DNA of 64,000 nt from Sporomusaceae bacterium UBA7701. GTDB taxonomy: Bacteria > Bacillota > Negativicutes > Sporomusales > UBA7701. The translations under genes and the position numbers were made by a program. Shown here one piece after another: positions 7,810 to 15,000 of this stretch (position 1 is its first letter; each line of letters begins with the position of its first letter). The notes under the pieces were generated by a model. It was not told the DNA's origin. It worked only from the letters and a program-made list of their open reading frames with translations, and made no database searches. The stretch covers positions 332,584 to 396,583 of the forward strand of contig DLGF01000020.1 in NCBI GenBank assembly GCA_002482545.1, in the 5' to 3' direction.

Positions 7810-8979
7810 ATGAGGCGACAACGCCTATTCATTTTTGCTACGTTGCTGTTTTTTGGAATATCGCTAATCTCAGGCTTTGGCTCCGCTCTCGCCGCCGACG
7901 CCAAGGCTCCCGCCAAGGCGCAGTTTGAGACGTCGGCGGTTTCAGCGGTGTTGATGGACGGCAACGGTAACGTACTGTATGAAAAAGAACCCCATAAAAA
8001 GCTGCCGCCGGCGAGCGTAACCAAGATCATGACTTTGCTGCTGGGGATCGAGGCGGTCGAGCAGGGCCGGATACAGCTCACCGATCCGGTGCCGGTCAGC
8101 GAAAATGCCTGGCGGCAGGGCGGCTCGCAAATATGGCTGGAACCCGGCGAAGCCATGACGGTTAAAGAAATATTGACCGCTATCGCCGTAGTAAGCGCGA
8201 ACGATGCCGCAATGGCCCTCATGGAGCATATTTACGGCGGCGAGCAGGCCGCGGTGGAAGCCATGAACCGCAAAGGCGAGGAACTGGGCCTGAAGGACAC
8301 GCACTTCGCCAGTGTAAACGGCTTGCCCACCCCCGATCATTACATGAGCACTTACGACACGGCCTTGATCGCCCGCGAAGCCCTCAAGCATCCCCTTTAT
8401 ATGGAATTATGCGGCATCAAGGAATTCTGGCTGAGGGACGGGAAGAACTGGCTTGTGAACACCAACAAGCTGTTGTGGTGGTATAAAGGAGCCGACGGAC
8501 TCAAGACCGGCTGGACCGAGGAAGCCAAATACTGTTTTGTCGGAACGGCCTTGCGGGATAATCTGCGGCTGATCGCCGTCGTATTCGCCACTCCCGAGCC
8601 GCGGTCCCATCTTCGCGAAAGTATGAAGCTCCTGGATTGGGGTTATGCCAATTTCGCCGCCGCGCCGATTGCTGGCCAGGGCGCTGTTATCGAACGGATC
8701 AAGGTGACCAAAGGCACCGAGAAAGAACTTCAACTGGTGGCGGCCAACGAGCTTAACCTCGTATTACCGAAAGGACAAACCAAAAACCTTCAGAAAAAGG
8801 TTGTAACCGAACCTTCCGTCACGGCGCCCGTCGCCCAGGGACAAAAATGCGGCGAACTGCTGGTATTCAAGGACGGCAAGGAGATCGGCAAGGTCGACCT
8901 GATTGCCGAGAAGGCCGTTGCGAAAGCCGGATTTTTCCTGATGTTGCAGAGTATGATTTCGAATTTATTCTCGCTATAA
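7810..8979 (+). CDS. dacF: D-alanyl-D-alanine carboxypeptidase (sporulation DacF type)
   Basis: A 389-residue penicillin-binding protein that trims the terminal D-alanine of stem peptides outside the membrane. Signal peptide at 1-30 (RLFIFATLLFFGISLISGFG, cleavage near SALAAD). Catalytic motifs: S69-V-T-K72, S129-A-N131 and K232-T-G. A C-terminal amphipathic helix (FFLMLQSMISNLF) would anchor the protein to the membrane. ATG 7810 fits AAAGGGG; a TTG one codon earlier is less likely. Location immediately before spoIIAA is that of Bacillus dacF, which acts on spore peptidoglycan, hence the name. A separate terminator follows, so readthrough into spoIIA should be limited. A second paralogue, with a vegetative promoter, lies at 23587-24729. 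Confidence 0.88.
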   Translation: MRRQRLFIFATLLFFGISLISGFGSALAADAKAPAKAQFETSAVSAVLMDGNGNVLYEKEPHKKLPPASVTKIMTLLLGIEAVEQGRIQLTDPVPVSENAWRQGGSQIWLEPGEAMTVKEILTAIAVVSANDAAMALMEHIYGGEQAAVEAMNRKGEELGLKDTHFASVNGLPTPDHYMSTYDTALIAREALKHPLYMELCGIKEFWLRDGKNWLVNTNKLLWWYKGADGLKTGWTEEAKYCFVGTALRDNLRLIAVVFATPEPRSHLRESMKLLDWGYANFAAAPIAGQGAVIERIKVTKGTEKELQLVAANELNLVLPKGQTKNLQKKVVTEPSVTAPVAQGQKCGELLVFKDGKEIGKVDLIAEKAVAKAGFFLMLQSMISNLFSL

Positions 8980-8990
8980 AGGCGGCTGGC

Positions 8991-9023
8991 AAGAATCGTC
9001 CCGAGAGGGCGGTTCTTTTTTTT
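8991..9023 (+). terminator. Terminator between dacF and spoIIAA
   Basis: AAGAATCGTCC pairs fully, with two G-U pairs, with GGGCGGTTCTT and is followed by a long T run, just after the dacF stop. Confidence 0.85.
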
Positions 9024-9083
9024 CAGGAACTTACGCCGCCGGCCGGTTGGTTTGTAGAAATTTCGGCGAATGTCCGCCAAGCG

Positions 9084-9110
9084 GCAGGAAAATTTTTCCT
9101 TTTGCCGAAT
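9084..9110 (+). promoter_or_regulatory. Sigma-H-like promoter of the spoIIA operon
   Basis: GCAGGAAAA and GCCGAAT match the sigma-H -35 (RnAGGAWWW) and -10 (RnnGAAT). There are 14 bases between AGGAAAA and GAAT, normal spacing. It starts 61 bp before spoIIAA. The Bacillus spoIIA operon is sigma-H driven, so function and position agree. Confidence 0.72.
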
Positions 9111-9144
9111 GATACAAGCAATGCGCGTAATGGGAGGTAGAATA

Positions 9145-9480
9145 TTGAATATCAGTACCTTAGTCAAACAAGGCGTGCTTGTTATTCGCGTGGAAGGCGA
9201 ACTGGACATGCATGTGGCGGACGAATTCCGGCAAACCGTTGATGAAGCGCTGGCGGCCAGCGGTATGAAGCATGTGATTTTAAACCTCAAGGGCGTCACT
9301 TTTATCGATAGCTCCGGGCTGGGGGTCATCCTCGGACGATACAAAAAAGTCGCCGGGTCGGGCGGCAAAATGCTGGCGGCCAACGTACGCCCCCAGGTGG
9401 CGCGGATTCTCGAACTTTCAGGCTTGCTGCGGCTGATCGCTCCGTATGGGTCGGAAACCGAAGCAATGGAAAGTTTGTAA
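9145..9480 (+). CDS. spoIIAA: Anti-sigma-F factor antagonist SpoIIAA
   Basis: A 111-residue STAS-domain protein. When dephosphorylated in the forespore it binds SpoIIAB and frees sigma-F. The phosphorylation site is plain: FIDSSGLGVILGRYK, with the target serine at about residue 56. The start is TTG 9145, 6 bases after GGGAGG; upstream ATG codons lack a ribosome binding site and would add an unconserved tail. It is the first gene of a three-gene operon with spoIIAB (13 bp) and sigF (12 bp), behind a sigma-H-like promoter. Confidence 0.94.
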   Translation: MNISTLVKQGVLVIRVEGELDMHVADEFRQTVDEALAASGMKHVILNLKGVTFIDSSGLGVILGRYKKVAGSGGKMLAANVRPQVARILELSGLLRLIAPYGSETEAMESL

Positions 9481-9493
9481 GGAGGACGGTCCC

Positions 9494-9925
9494 ATGGCAG
9501 CTAAAAATGAAATCAAAATGACCTTTCCCAGCAACAGCGAAAACGTCGGGATTGCCCGCGTAACGGCGGCGGCCTTTGCCGCTCAATTGGACTTAACCTT
9601 GAATGATATCGAGGAAATCAAGGTGGCCGTATCGGAAGCCATTTCCAATGCGGTCATCCACGGGTACGGCGACAAGGCCGGAAACGTCGAGTTCAGCATG
9701 ACTTTGGAGGACGGGGTGCTGGAATTCATCGTCAGCGATCACGGCAAAGGGATCGCCGATATTGCGCTGGCCCGCCAGCCTTCGTATTCAAGCGATCCGG
9801 AACGGATGGGGCTGGGGTTTGTATTTATGGAGTCCTTTATGGATGAACTGCGGGTAGAGTCCGAAGTAGGGAAAGGCACTACCGTCCGCATGGTCAAAAA
9901 AACCGACGTCCTTCCGGCGCACTAG
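9494..9925 (+). CDS. spoIIAB: Anti-sigma-F factor / SpoIIAA kinase SpoIIAB
   Basis: A 143-residue GHKL-fold ATPase that holds sigma-F inactive and phosphorylates SpoIIAA on serine. The N box is seen as AVSEAISNAVIHGYG at about residues 44-58, G1 as VSDHGKGIAD at about 78-87 and G2 as RMGLGFVFMESFMD at about 99-112. ATG 9494 follows GTAAGGAGGACGG, an excellent ribosome binding site overlapping the end of spoIIAA. The gene is coupled to sigF 12 bp downstream. Confidence 0.95.
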   Translation: MAAKNEIKMTFPSNSENVGIARVTAAAFAAQLDLTLNDIEEIKVAVSEAISNAVIHGYGDKAGNVEFSMTLEDGVLEFIVSDHGKGIADIALARQPSYSSDPERMGLGFVFMESFMDELRVESEVGKGTTVRMVKKTDVLPAH

Positions 9926-9937
9926 GGGATGTGACAC

Positions 9938-10669
9938 ATGCTTGGCGATGAACAGACCAAGGAACTGCTCAAGCTGGCCCAGGCCGGCGATCCGTCGGCC
10001 AAAGAAAGCATATTGCAGCATAACCTCAACCTGGTGCGGAGCGTTGTCCACCGGTTCACCAACCGGGGCTATGAATGGGACGACCTGTTTCAGATCGGCT
10101 GCATCGGCATGATAAAAGCGATCGAACGGTTCGACACGAGTTATAGCGTAAAATTTTCCACCTACGCCGTGCCGATGATCATCGGCGAGATTCGCCGGTT
10201 CATGCGGGACGACAACCCGGTGAAGGTCAGCAGGCCGCTGAAGGAACTGGCCTACCGGGTTCACCGGGTGCAGGAGAAGCTCCAGGGCGACCTCGGACGG
10301 GACCCGACGATCAACGAGGTTGCCGGCGAACTGGCCCTGTCGCCGCAGGAGATCGTCGCGGCCCTCGAGGCTGTTCAGCCGGTAGCTTCCCTCTATGACG
10401 AGACTTTTCACGACGATGGCGATCCCATTCATTTACTGGATCAGATTGGGCGGGATGATTGCCAGGACAGCAGCTACTTCGACCGGCTGGCCTTGAAAGA
10501 AGTATTGGCGCGACTGCCACCGCGGGAAAGGCTGGTGGTTCATCTGCGGTTTTTCGAGGATAAGACCCAGTCGGAAATTGCCGGACTGATCGGCCTGTCC
10601 CAGGTCCAGGTGTCCAGAATTGAAAAACAGGCGCTCCGCTTTATCCGCGAACACCTCCAGACCTCGTAA
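9938..10669 (+). CDS. sigF: Forespore RNA polymerase sigma factor SigF
   Basis: A 243-residue sigma-70-family factor that starts the forespore programme. Region 2 covers about 25-95, with the core-binding and -10 recognition stretch YEWDDLFQIGCIGMIKAIERFD and then FSTYAVPMIIGEIRRFMRDD. Region 3 lies at about 100-160 and region 4 at about 185-240, with the helix-turn-helix KTQSEIAGLIGLSQVQVSRIEK. Length and order match SigF; SigG is usually longer at the N-terminus and is not beside spoIIAB. Its activity is set by the two genes before it. Likely targets in this window are forespore genes such as dacF. Confidence 0.95.
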   Translation: MLGDEQTKELLKLAQAGDPSAKESILQHNLNLVRSVVHRFTNRGYEWDDLFQIGCIGMIKAIERFDTSYSVKFSTYAVPMIIGEIRRFMRDDNPVKVSRPLKELAYRVHRVQEKLQGDLGRDPTINEVAGELALSPQEIVAALEAVQPVASLYDETFHDDGDPIHLLDQIGRDDCQDSSYFDRLALKEVLARLPPRERLVVHLRFFEDKTQSEIAGLIGLSQVQVSRIEKQALRFIREHLQTS

Positions 10670-10728
10670 CGGCTGTTACCGGGTCTGTTTTCTTTATTTA
10701 CGGGCATAATAAACCTGAGGTGAAGGAT

Positions 10729-10923
10729 ATGATAAGCGCCAGAAGGGCCTATATCGCGGTCTTGGTATTAGTCCTTATGATCATCGGCAGCACGGCGCTT
10801 TGGGTCTTTTACGGACAACTTCCGAAAAAAGTGCCCTTCCGTGCCAGGCAAGTCTTTTCGGTAGGCGCCGAATACGATGCAGCCGAAAGGGTTATCGAAG
10901 GAATTATTCAGCCTGTGAATTAA
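10729..10923 (+). CDS. Small single-span membrane protein after sigF
   Basis: A 64-residue protein of unknown function. ATG 10729 lies 6 bases after GAGGTG; a GTG three codons earlier is possible. One transmembrane helix at about 7-30 (YIAVLVLVLMIIGSTALWVFYG) is followed by a soluble tail with basic (KKVPFRARQ) and acidic parts. It lies 59 bp after sigF and may be cotranscribed. I recognise no family. A Bacillus-like block would have spoVAA here, and this gene is far too small to be that. Confidence 0.6.
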   Translation: MISARRAYIAVLVLVLMIIGSTALWVFYGQLPKKVPFRARQVFSVGAEYDAAERVIEGIIQPVN

Positions 10924-10993
10924 ATCAGCATAAAATAAACCGCCCAGGTTCAAACTATCGGTGTAACAATTTCGACTTAAGGAGGCATAACAC

Positions 10994-11194
10994 ATGGGGG
11001 TTGTAAAAGTTATTGAACTGGTTGGCACATCGCGCCACAACTGGACTGAAGCTGTCGACAGCGCAGTTGCCGAAGCATCCAAAACTCTGGACGACATTGT
11101 CGGGGTTGAGGTGACAAACTTTACCGCTAACATAGACAACGGCCGCGTCGCCGAATACAAAGCCGATGTCAGGATTGCATTCCACGTCCATTAG
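10994..11194 (+). CDS. Dodecin (flavin-binding)
   Basis: A 66-residue dodecin-family protein; these assemble into hollow dodecamers that store or buffer flavins such as FMN and riboflavin in the cytoplasm. The family pattern is clear: VVKVIELVGTS, a helix with SAVAEASKTLDDI, then VTNFTANIDNGRV and YKADVRIAFHV. The tryptophan that sandwiches the flavin is present (HNWTEAV, about residue 17). The ribosome binding site AAGGAGG lies 8 bases before ATG. It has its own terminator, so it is a stand-alone gene between sigF and the spoVA operon. Confidence 0.9.
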   Translation: MGVVKVIELVGTSRHNWTEAVDSAVAEASKTLDDIVGVEVTNFTANIDNGRVAEYKADVRIAFHVH

Positions 11195-11202
11195 CAGAAG
11201 TG

Positions 11203-11229
11203 AAAGGTGCCGGAAGGCACCTTTTCTTT
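11203..11229 (+). terminator. Terminator after dodecin gene
   Basis: AAAGGTGCC with a GGAA loop and GGCACCTTTT, then a T-rich tail, 8 bp after the stop. Confidence 0.85.
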
Positions 11230-11242
11230 TCTTGCCCCGCGA

Positions 11243-11272
11243 GCATGGAGCATTCGCTGCCGATGCATTAAT
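11243..11272 (+). promoter_or_regulatory. Sigma-G-like forespore promoter of the spoVA operon
   Basis: GCATG fits the sigma-G -35 (GHATR). It is followed after exactly 18 bases by CATTAAT, which matches five of seven positions of the -10 (CATXHTA). It lies 41 bp before spoVAC, and spoVA operons are sigma-G driven in Bacillus. The -10 is imperfect. Confidence 0.55.
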
Positions 11273-11312
11273 TCAAATGGCGGTGGCCACAATAACATAG
11301 GAGGTGATGGAT

Positions 11313-11777
11313 GTGCCACAAGCCGGCGGAGCCGGAGACGACCGTTACTTTAACAAATGGTATGAAGCCCAGTACAATCAGGTCAAACCCAAGCCGCCTC
11401 TTGTAAAAAATATGTTATGGGCTTTTGTGGTAGGGGGCTTGATCTGTGTGATCGGGCAAGTATTTGCCAATTATTTCGTGGATATGGGGCTGTCAAAGAA
11501 GGAAGCAGGGGTGCCGACCACGATCGTGATGGTATTTTTGGGCGCGTTCTTCACCGGCTTGGGGGTCTATGACGAGCTTGGCCGAAGAGCGGGCGCCGGG
11601 TCGGTCGTCCCCATCACCGGTTTTGCCAATTCGGTGGTTGCGCCGGCGATGGAATTCAAACGCGAAGGTTTTGTGTTCGGGGTAGCCGCCAAAATGTTTG
11701 TCATCGCCGGGCCGGTCATCGTTTATGGGGTAACCACGGCGGTTCTGGTGGGATTGATCTACTGGATCAGGCACTAA
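11313..11777 (+). CDS. spoVAC: Stage V sporulation protein AC
   Basis: A 154-residue polytopic inner-membrane spore protein. SpoVAC is part of the channel that takes up dipicolinic acid into the developing spore and releases it on germination; in Bacillus it behaves as a mechanosensitive channel. A soluble N-terminus (DDRYFNKWYEAQYNQVKPKPPLVKN) precedes about four membrane segments, with the family blocks GGLICVIGQ and FLGAFFTGLGVYDELG. GTG 11313 sits 6 bases after AGGAGGTG; two earlier codons (GTG, ATG) overlap the ribosome binding site. First gene of the operon through spoVAF. Confidence 0.93.
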   Translation: MPQAGGAGDDRYFNKWYEAQYNQVKPKPPLVKNMLWAFVVGGLICVIGQVFANYFVDMGLSKKEAGVPTTIVMVFLGAFFTGLGVYDELGRRAGAGSVVPITGFANSVVAPAMEFKREGFVFGVAAKMFVIAGPVIVYGVTTAVLVGLIYWIRH

Positions 11778-11789
11778 GGGGGGCAAATT

Positions 11790-12797
11790 TTGAACAAAAA
11801 ACACGGCAAGCAAAGTATTGTGTTTGCGTCGCCGCCACAGGTCGCCGCCGCCGCGACCATTGTCGGGCCGATGGAAGGAGAAGGGCTGCTGGCGGCTTAT
11901 TACGACAAGATCCTGGAAGACAATAGCGGGGATCAGGACAGCTGGGAAAAATGCGAGTCCTACATGATCGAATGGGCCATGAGCACGGCCGTGAAAAAAA
12001 GCGGGCTAACCCTGGAGGATGTGGACTACATACTGGCCGGGGACCTTTTAAACCAGCTGATGGCAACCCATTTCGCCATCCGGTCCCTGGGCCGTCCGTT
12101 CCTTGGGCTTTATGGCGCCTGCTCCACCATGGCCGAGAGCCTGATCGTCGGAGCGATCCTCCTCGACGGCGGCTTTGGCGGGCACGTCCTGGCGGGCGTG
12201 TCGAGCCATCATGATGCGGCGGAACGGCAGTACCGCTTTCCGACCGAACTTGGCGTACAGCGCCCGCCGGTTACCCAGTGGACGGTGACCGGCGCGGGAG
12301 CGGTTCTGCTGAAGGCCATGGCGGGAAACGACCCCAGGGTGACGACCGCGACGATCGGCAAGGTGGTGGACGTCGGCCTGAAAGATCCGAATGCCATGGG
12401 GCCGGCGATGGCCCCGGCGGCCGCCGAGACGCTGTGGCAGCATATCCAGGATACCGGCCGGCAGCCCGCTTACTACGACTTGATTGTAACCGGGGACCTG
12501 GGAGTCGTCGGGAAAACCCTGCTGATCCAGGTGATGCAGGAGAAGGGGCTGGATATCAGCGCCAACTATCAGGACTGCGGCTGCATGATCTACCGGGAAG
12601 AGCAGGATTCCCACGCCGGGGCGAGCGGCTGCGCCAGTTCGGCAGTGGTGCTGTGCTCGCATCTGATTCCTCAGATGAAGGCCGGCAAGCTTAATAAACT
12701 GCTGTTTATCGGGACCGGCAGCCTCCATAGCACGACCTCCTACCAGCAGAAGGAATCCATTCCTTGCATCGCCCATGCCGTTTCGCTGGAAATGTAA
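11790..12797 (+). CDS. spoVAD: Stage V sporulation protein AD
   Basis: A 335-residue thiolase-fold protein that binds dipicolinic acid at the spore inner membrane and recruits it to the SpoVA channel. Seen: MATHFAIRSLGRPFLGLYGACSTM, which holds the ancestral thiolase cysteine region at about residues 105-115, then VSSHHDAAERQYRFPTELG and the C-terminal GASGCASSAVV block. The start is TTG behind AAGGGGGGCAAATT. It lies 12 bp after spoVAC. Length equals that of well-known SpoVAD proteins (about 335-340). Confidence 0.95.
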   Translation: MNKKHGKQSIVFASPPQVAAAATIVGPMEGEGLLAAYYDKILEDNSGDQDSWEKCESYMIEWAMSTAVKKSGLTLEDVDYILAGDLLNQLMATHFAIRSLGRPFLGLYGACSTMAESLIVGAILLDGGFGGHVLAGVSSHHDAAERQYRFPTELGVQRPPVTQWTVTGAGAVLLKAMAGNDPRVTTATIGKVVDVGLKDPNAMGPAMAPAAAETLWQHIQDTGRQPAYYDLIVTGDLGVVGKTLLIQVMQEKGLDISANYQDCGCMIYREEQDSHAGASGCASSAVVLCSHLIPQMKAGKLNKLLFIGTGSLHSTTSYQQKESIPCIAHAVSLEM

Positions 12798-12876
12798 AGA
12801 GGAAGCCGGCAAGGATGAAATATGGACAGCGTCCCGGCAGCGCGCGCTTTAAAGGTTTTAACGAAGGAGGCAAGGT

Positions 12877-13230
12877 ATGCAAGGCTATCTAATGGCGTTT
12901 ATTATCGGCGGCCTGATCTGTGTTGTCGGGCAGCTCATTATGGACCTGACGCCGCTTACGCCGGCCCATGTGCTGGTTTTGTTCGTCGTGCTCGGCGCTC
13001 TCTTGAGCGGCATGGGACTATATCAGCCGCTGGTCGACCTGGGAGGGGCGGGCGCCACCGTTCCCCTGCCGGGGTTTGGCCACAATCTTGTTACAGGCAC
13101 GATCGAGGATATTGACAAATACGGGTTTACCGGCATATTTACCGGGCCGCTCCGGGCAGCGGCGGCCGGGGTTACCGCCGCGGTGGTGTTCGGTCTTATC
13201 ATGGCCGCGCTGTTTAACCCGCGAGGCTAG
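12877..13230 (+). CDS. spoVAEB: Stage V sporulation protein AE, membrane part (SpoVAEb)
   Basis: A 117-residue membrane protein with three to four hydrophobic segments, related to SpoVAC (shared GGLICVVGQ, and GALLSGMGLYQPL aligning with the SpoVAC GVYDELG block). It is part of the dipicolinate channel complex. The ribosome binding site GAAGGAGG precedes ATG. The gap of 79 bp from spoVAD is the largest in the operon but holds no terminator. Confidence 0.92.
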   Translation: MQGYLMAFIIGGLICVVGQLIMDLTPLTPAHVLVLFVVLGALLSGMGLYQPLVDLGGAGATVPLPGFGHNLVTGTIEDIDKYGFTGIFTGPLRAAAAGVTAAVVFGLIMAALFNPRG

Positions 13231-13237
13231 GCGGCTC

Positions 13238-13630
13238 ATGCTGACAGTGGATTTCATCGGCCTGTTGTTCACCGTATTTCTAGCGGGTGTCCGCTATCCG
13301 GTTCATGTGATTGCCGCCGCTGCCATCCATGAAGCGGGACGGGTGGCAATGGCGTTATTTTTACATGGCCATATTGATTCGGTACTGGCGGCAGGCGCCT
13401 TTGGGTCGACCGTAGCCAGCAATATAAAGGCGGGAGGCGGCCCGGCGCTGCTGCTTGCGCTGAGCGGGCCCCTGACCAGCCTCATAATCAGTGCGGGGAC
13501 CGGCGGGATCGCGCGGGAGAAAGCGACAGACCTGCTCAATCCCCTGGCGCCGGCCCATTGTCCCTTTGCGGTTGTAAATTTGCGGCTGGCCTGTTTATCG
13601 GCGCTCTATACCATCTGGAATTTTTTCTAA
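13238..13630 (+). CDS. Unrecognised membrane protein with degenerate M50-like motifs
   Basis: A 130-residue hydrophobic protein, 7 bp after spoVAE with AGGCGG before ATG 13238. I do not recognise a family. The pattern AIHEAGRVAMALFLHGH at about 26-42 resembles the zinc helix of site-2 (M50) proteases but reads HEAGR where HExxH is needed, so the second zinc histidine is missing. A later ALSGPLTSLIIS resembles their second conserved segment (GPxxN) and the final helix reads FAVVNLRLACLSALYTIWNFF. I infer a degenerate or pseudo-enzyme relative of SpoIVFB-type proteases, or a convergent membrane protein. Its place inside the spoVA operon suggests a forespore membrane role. Confidence 0.6.
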   Translation: MLTVDFIGLLFTVFLAGVRYPVHVIAAAAIHEAGRVAMALFLHGHIDSVLAAGAFGSTVASNIKAGGGPALLLALSGPLTSLIISAGTGGIAREKATDLLNPLAPAHCPFAVVNLRLACLSALYTIWNFF

Positions 13631-13643
13631 CAGGAGTGATCTT

Positions 13644-14402
13644 ATGCTCAGATCGTCCAGGCGGCTTCAGGGATATTCCGGCAACCGCCGCGACCGCGAC
13701 GAGGAATATGCCAAGGACTATGGGGAGCAGGAACAGAATGCCGAGCCGGCGCGAGCCGCCGACGGCAAGGAGGACCGTGGTCAGGCGGACGAGCCAGGCG
13801 GCCAGCAAACCCGGCGGCAGGCTCAGGGTTCCGATACCGACCGGTTTATTGTCGATATGGCCAAAGGCTTTGTGGAAGCCCAGGCCAAGCTGGCTCCTTC
13901 GCCGGCCGCTCCGGCTGCGAGTCCCGAGATGCTTTCGCTGTTGCAGAAGATCAGTCAGCAATTGGAAGAACTGAATAAAAGTCAGGGACAATCCCCCAAG
14001 CCTTCCTCTCAGGACCAGCCGGAGCAAGGGCAGGCCCAGAGCCGGCAGCAGGACGGGGCCCAGGGCCGGCAAGGCGGCGCTGCTGCCCCAGGCGGCAATG
14101 ATTCGTCGCCGCAGGATCTCCAGACGCTTTTCAGCCGGCTGCTGCAGGGCGAGAACCAGAATAAGGCGGCTTCCTCCCCGGGTGGGGCGCAGGGCGACCA
14201 GCAGGGCGGAGAGGCGCAAAAGAGCGGCAAGTCCAAGACCGTTACCGCCCAGACTGCCGCCCAAGTGCTGGCCCAGGCCCAGTACGAACTGGCGAATGAA
14301 TTGGAGGCCAGCCTGAAAAAACTCAAGCAGGTCATCAGTGAAAGCGAAAAACTAGCCGACAAGATCAGCAGCCTGTTGGGCGAAGAAGCAAATTCTAAAT
14401 AA
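13644..14402 (+). CDS. Gln/Ala/Gly-rich disordered protein in the spoVA operon
   Basis: A 252-residue protein of unknown function, ATG behind ACAGGAGTG, 13 bp after the previous gene. About residues 10-60 are charged and polar (NRRDRDEEYAKDYGEQEQN). Short helix-forming parts at about 60-75 (TDRFIVDMAKGFVEAQAKL) and 90-112 (EMLSLLQKISQQLEELNKS) follow. A long Gln/Gly/Ser-rich disordered stretch covers about 115-195, and a C-terminal coiled-coil-like helix about 200-248 (ELEASLKKLKQVISESEKLADKISSLL). No signal peptide or membrane span is visible. Spore-coat or core proteins often have such composition, but that is only context. Real coding is supported by ribosome binding site, spacing and operon position. 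Confidence 0.65.
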   Translation: MLRSSRRLQGYSGNRRDRDEEYAKDYGEQEQNAEPARAADGKEDRGQADEPGGQQTRRQAQGSDTDRFIVDMAKGFVEAQAKLAPSPAAPAASPEMLSLLQKISQQLEELNKSQGQSPKPSSQDQPEQGQAQSRQQDGAQGRQGGAAAPGGNDSSPQDLQTLFSRLLQGENQNKAASSPGGAQGDQQGGEAQKSGKSKTVTAQTAAQVLAQAQYELANELEASLKKLKQVISESEKLADKISSLLGEEANSK

Positions 14403-14418
14403 TCGCGAGGTGAAGGGA

Positions 14419-15000
14419 TTGCCGGAAAAGGTGAGAGTCATACTAGTCACCGACGGGGATCGGTGTGCACAGCATGTGGTGGAGGATATCGCCCGACAAT
14501 TGAATTTGCGTTGCATATCAGCGTCAGCCGGGAATCCAACGCCGATCAGCGGGGAGGAAATCGTCGAGCTCATCAAGACCGTGCCCCATGATCCCGTGTT
14601 GGTGATGTTCGACGACCGCGGCCGCCGGGACAAAGGCAAAGGGGAAACCGCCATGGAGTATGTCGCTTCCCATCCTGATCTGGAAGTTCTGGGAGCGGTG
14701 GCGGTGGCTTCCAACACTTCCGGGATTGAGGGGGTGGCGGCCGACGCCTGTGTGAACGGGACCGGCCAAGTGGTGCAGAATTCGGTGGACAAGTATGGCC
14801 AGGAGAAGGCGCCCAAAGGGGAAAAGCCTATTGTCAGCGGTGACACGGTTGACGTATTGAACGATGTGGAGGTCCCGGTCATTATCGGCGTAGGCGATAT
14901 CGGCAAGATGGACAAGGCGGACGATATCCGCCGCGGCGCACCGGTAACCCGCAAGGCCATTGAAGAGATACTGAAACGGAGTGGCATCAGTTATGGATAA
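14419..15000 (+). CDS. spoVAEA: Stage V sporulation protein AE, soluble part (SpoVAEa)
   Basis: A 193-residue soluble alpha/beta protein of the SpoVAEa family, found with spoVA genes and linked to dipicolinate traffic and germination. Seen: VRVILVTDGDRCAQHVVEDIA at the N-terminus, ISASAGNPTPISGEEIVELI, then VMFDDRGRRDKGKGE and VVIIGVGD-like strands near the end (VPVIIGVGDIGKMD). TTG 14419 lies 6 bases after GAGGTG; an earlier GTG overlaps that ribosome binding site. It overlaps spoVAF by 8 bp. Two unrelated genes separate it from spoVAEB, to which it is adjacent in many genomes. Confidence 0.9.
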   Translation: MPEKVRVILVTDGDRCAQHVVEDIARQLNLRCISASAGNPTPISGEEIVELIKTVPHDPVLVMFDDRGRRDKGKGETAMEYVASHPDLEVLGAVAVASNTSGIEGVAADACVNGTGQVVQNSVDKYGQEKAPKGEKPIVSGDTVDVLNDVEVPVIIGVGDIGKMDKADDIRRGAPVTRKAIEEILKRSGISYG

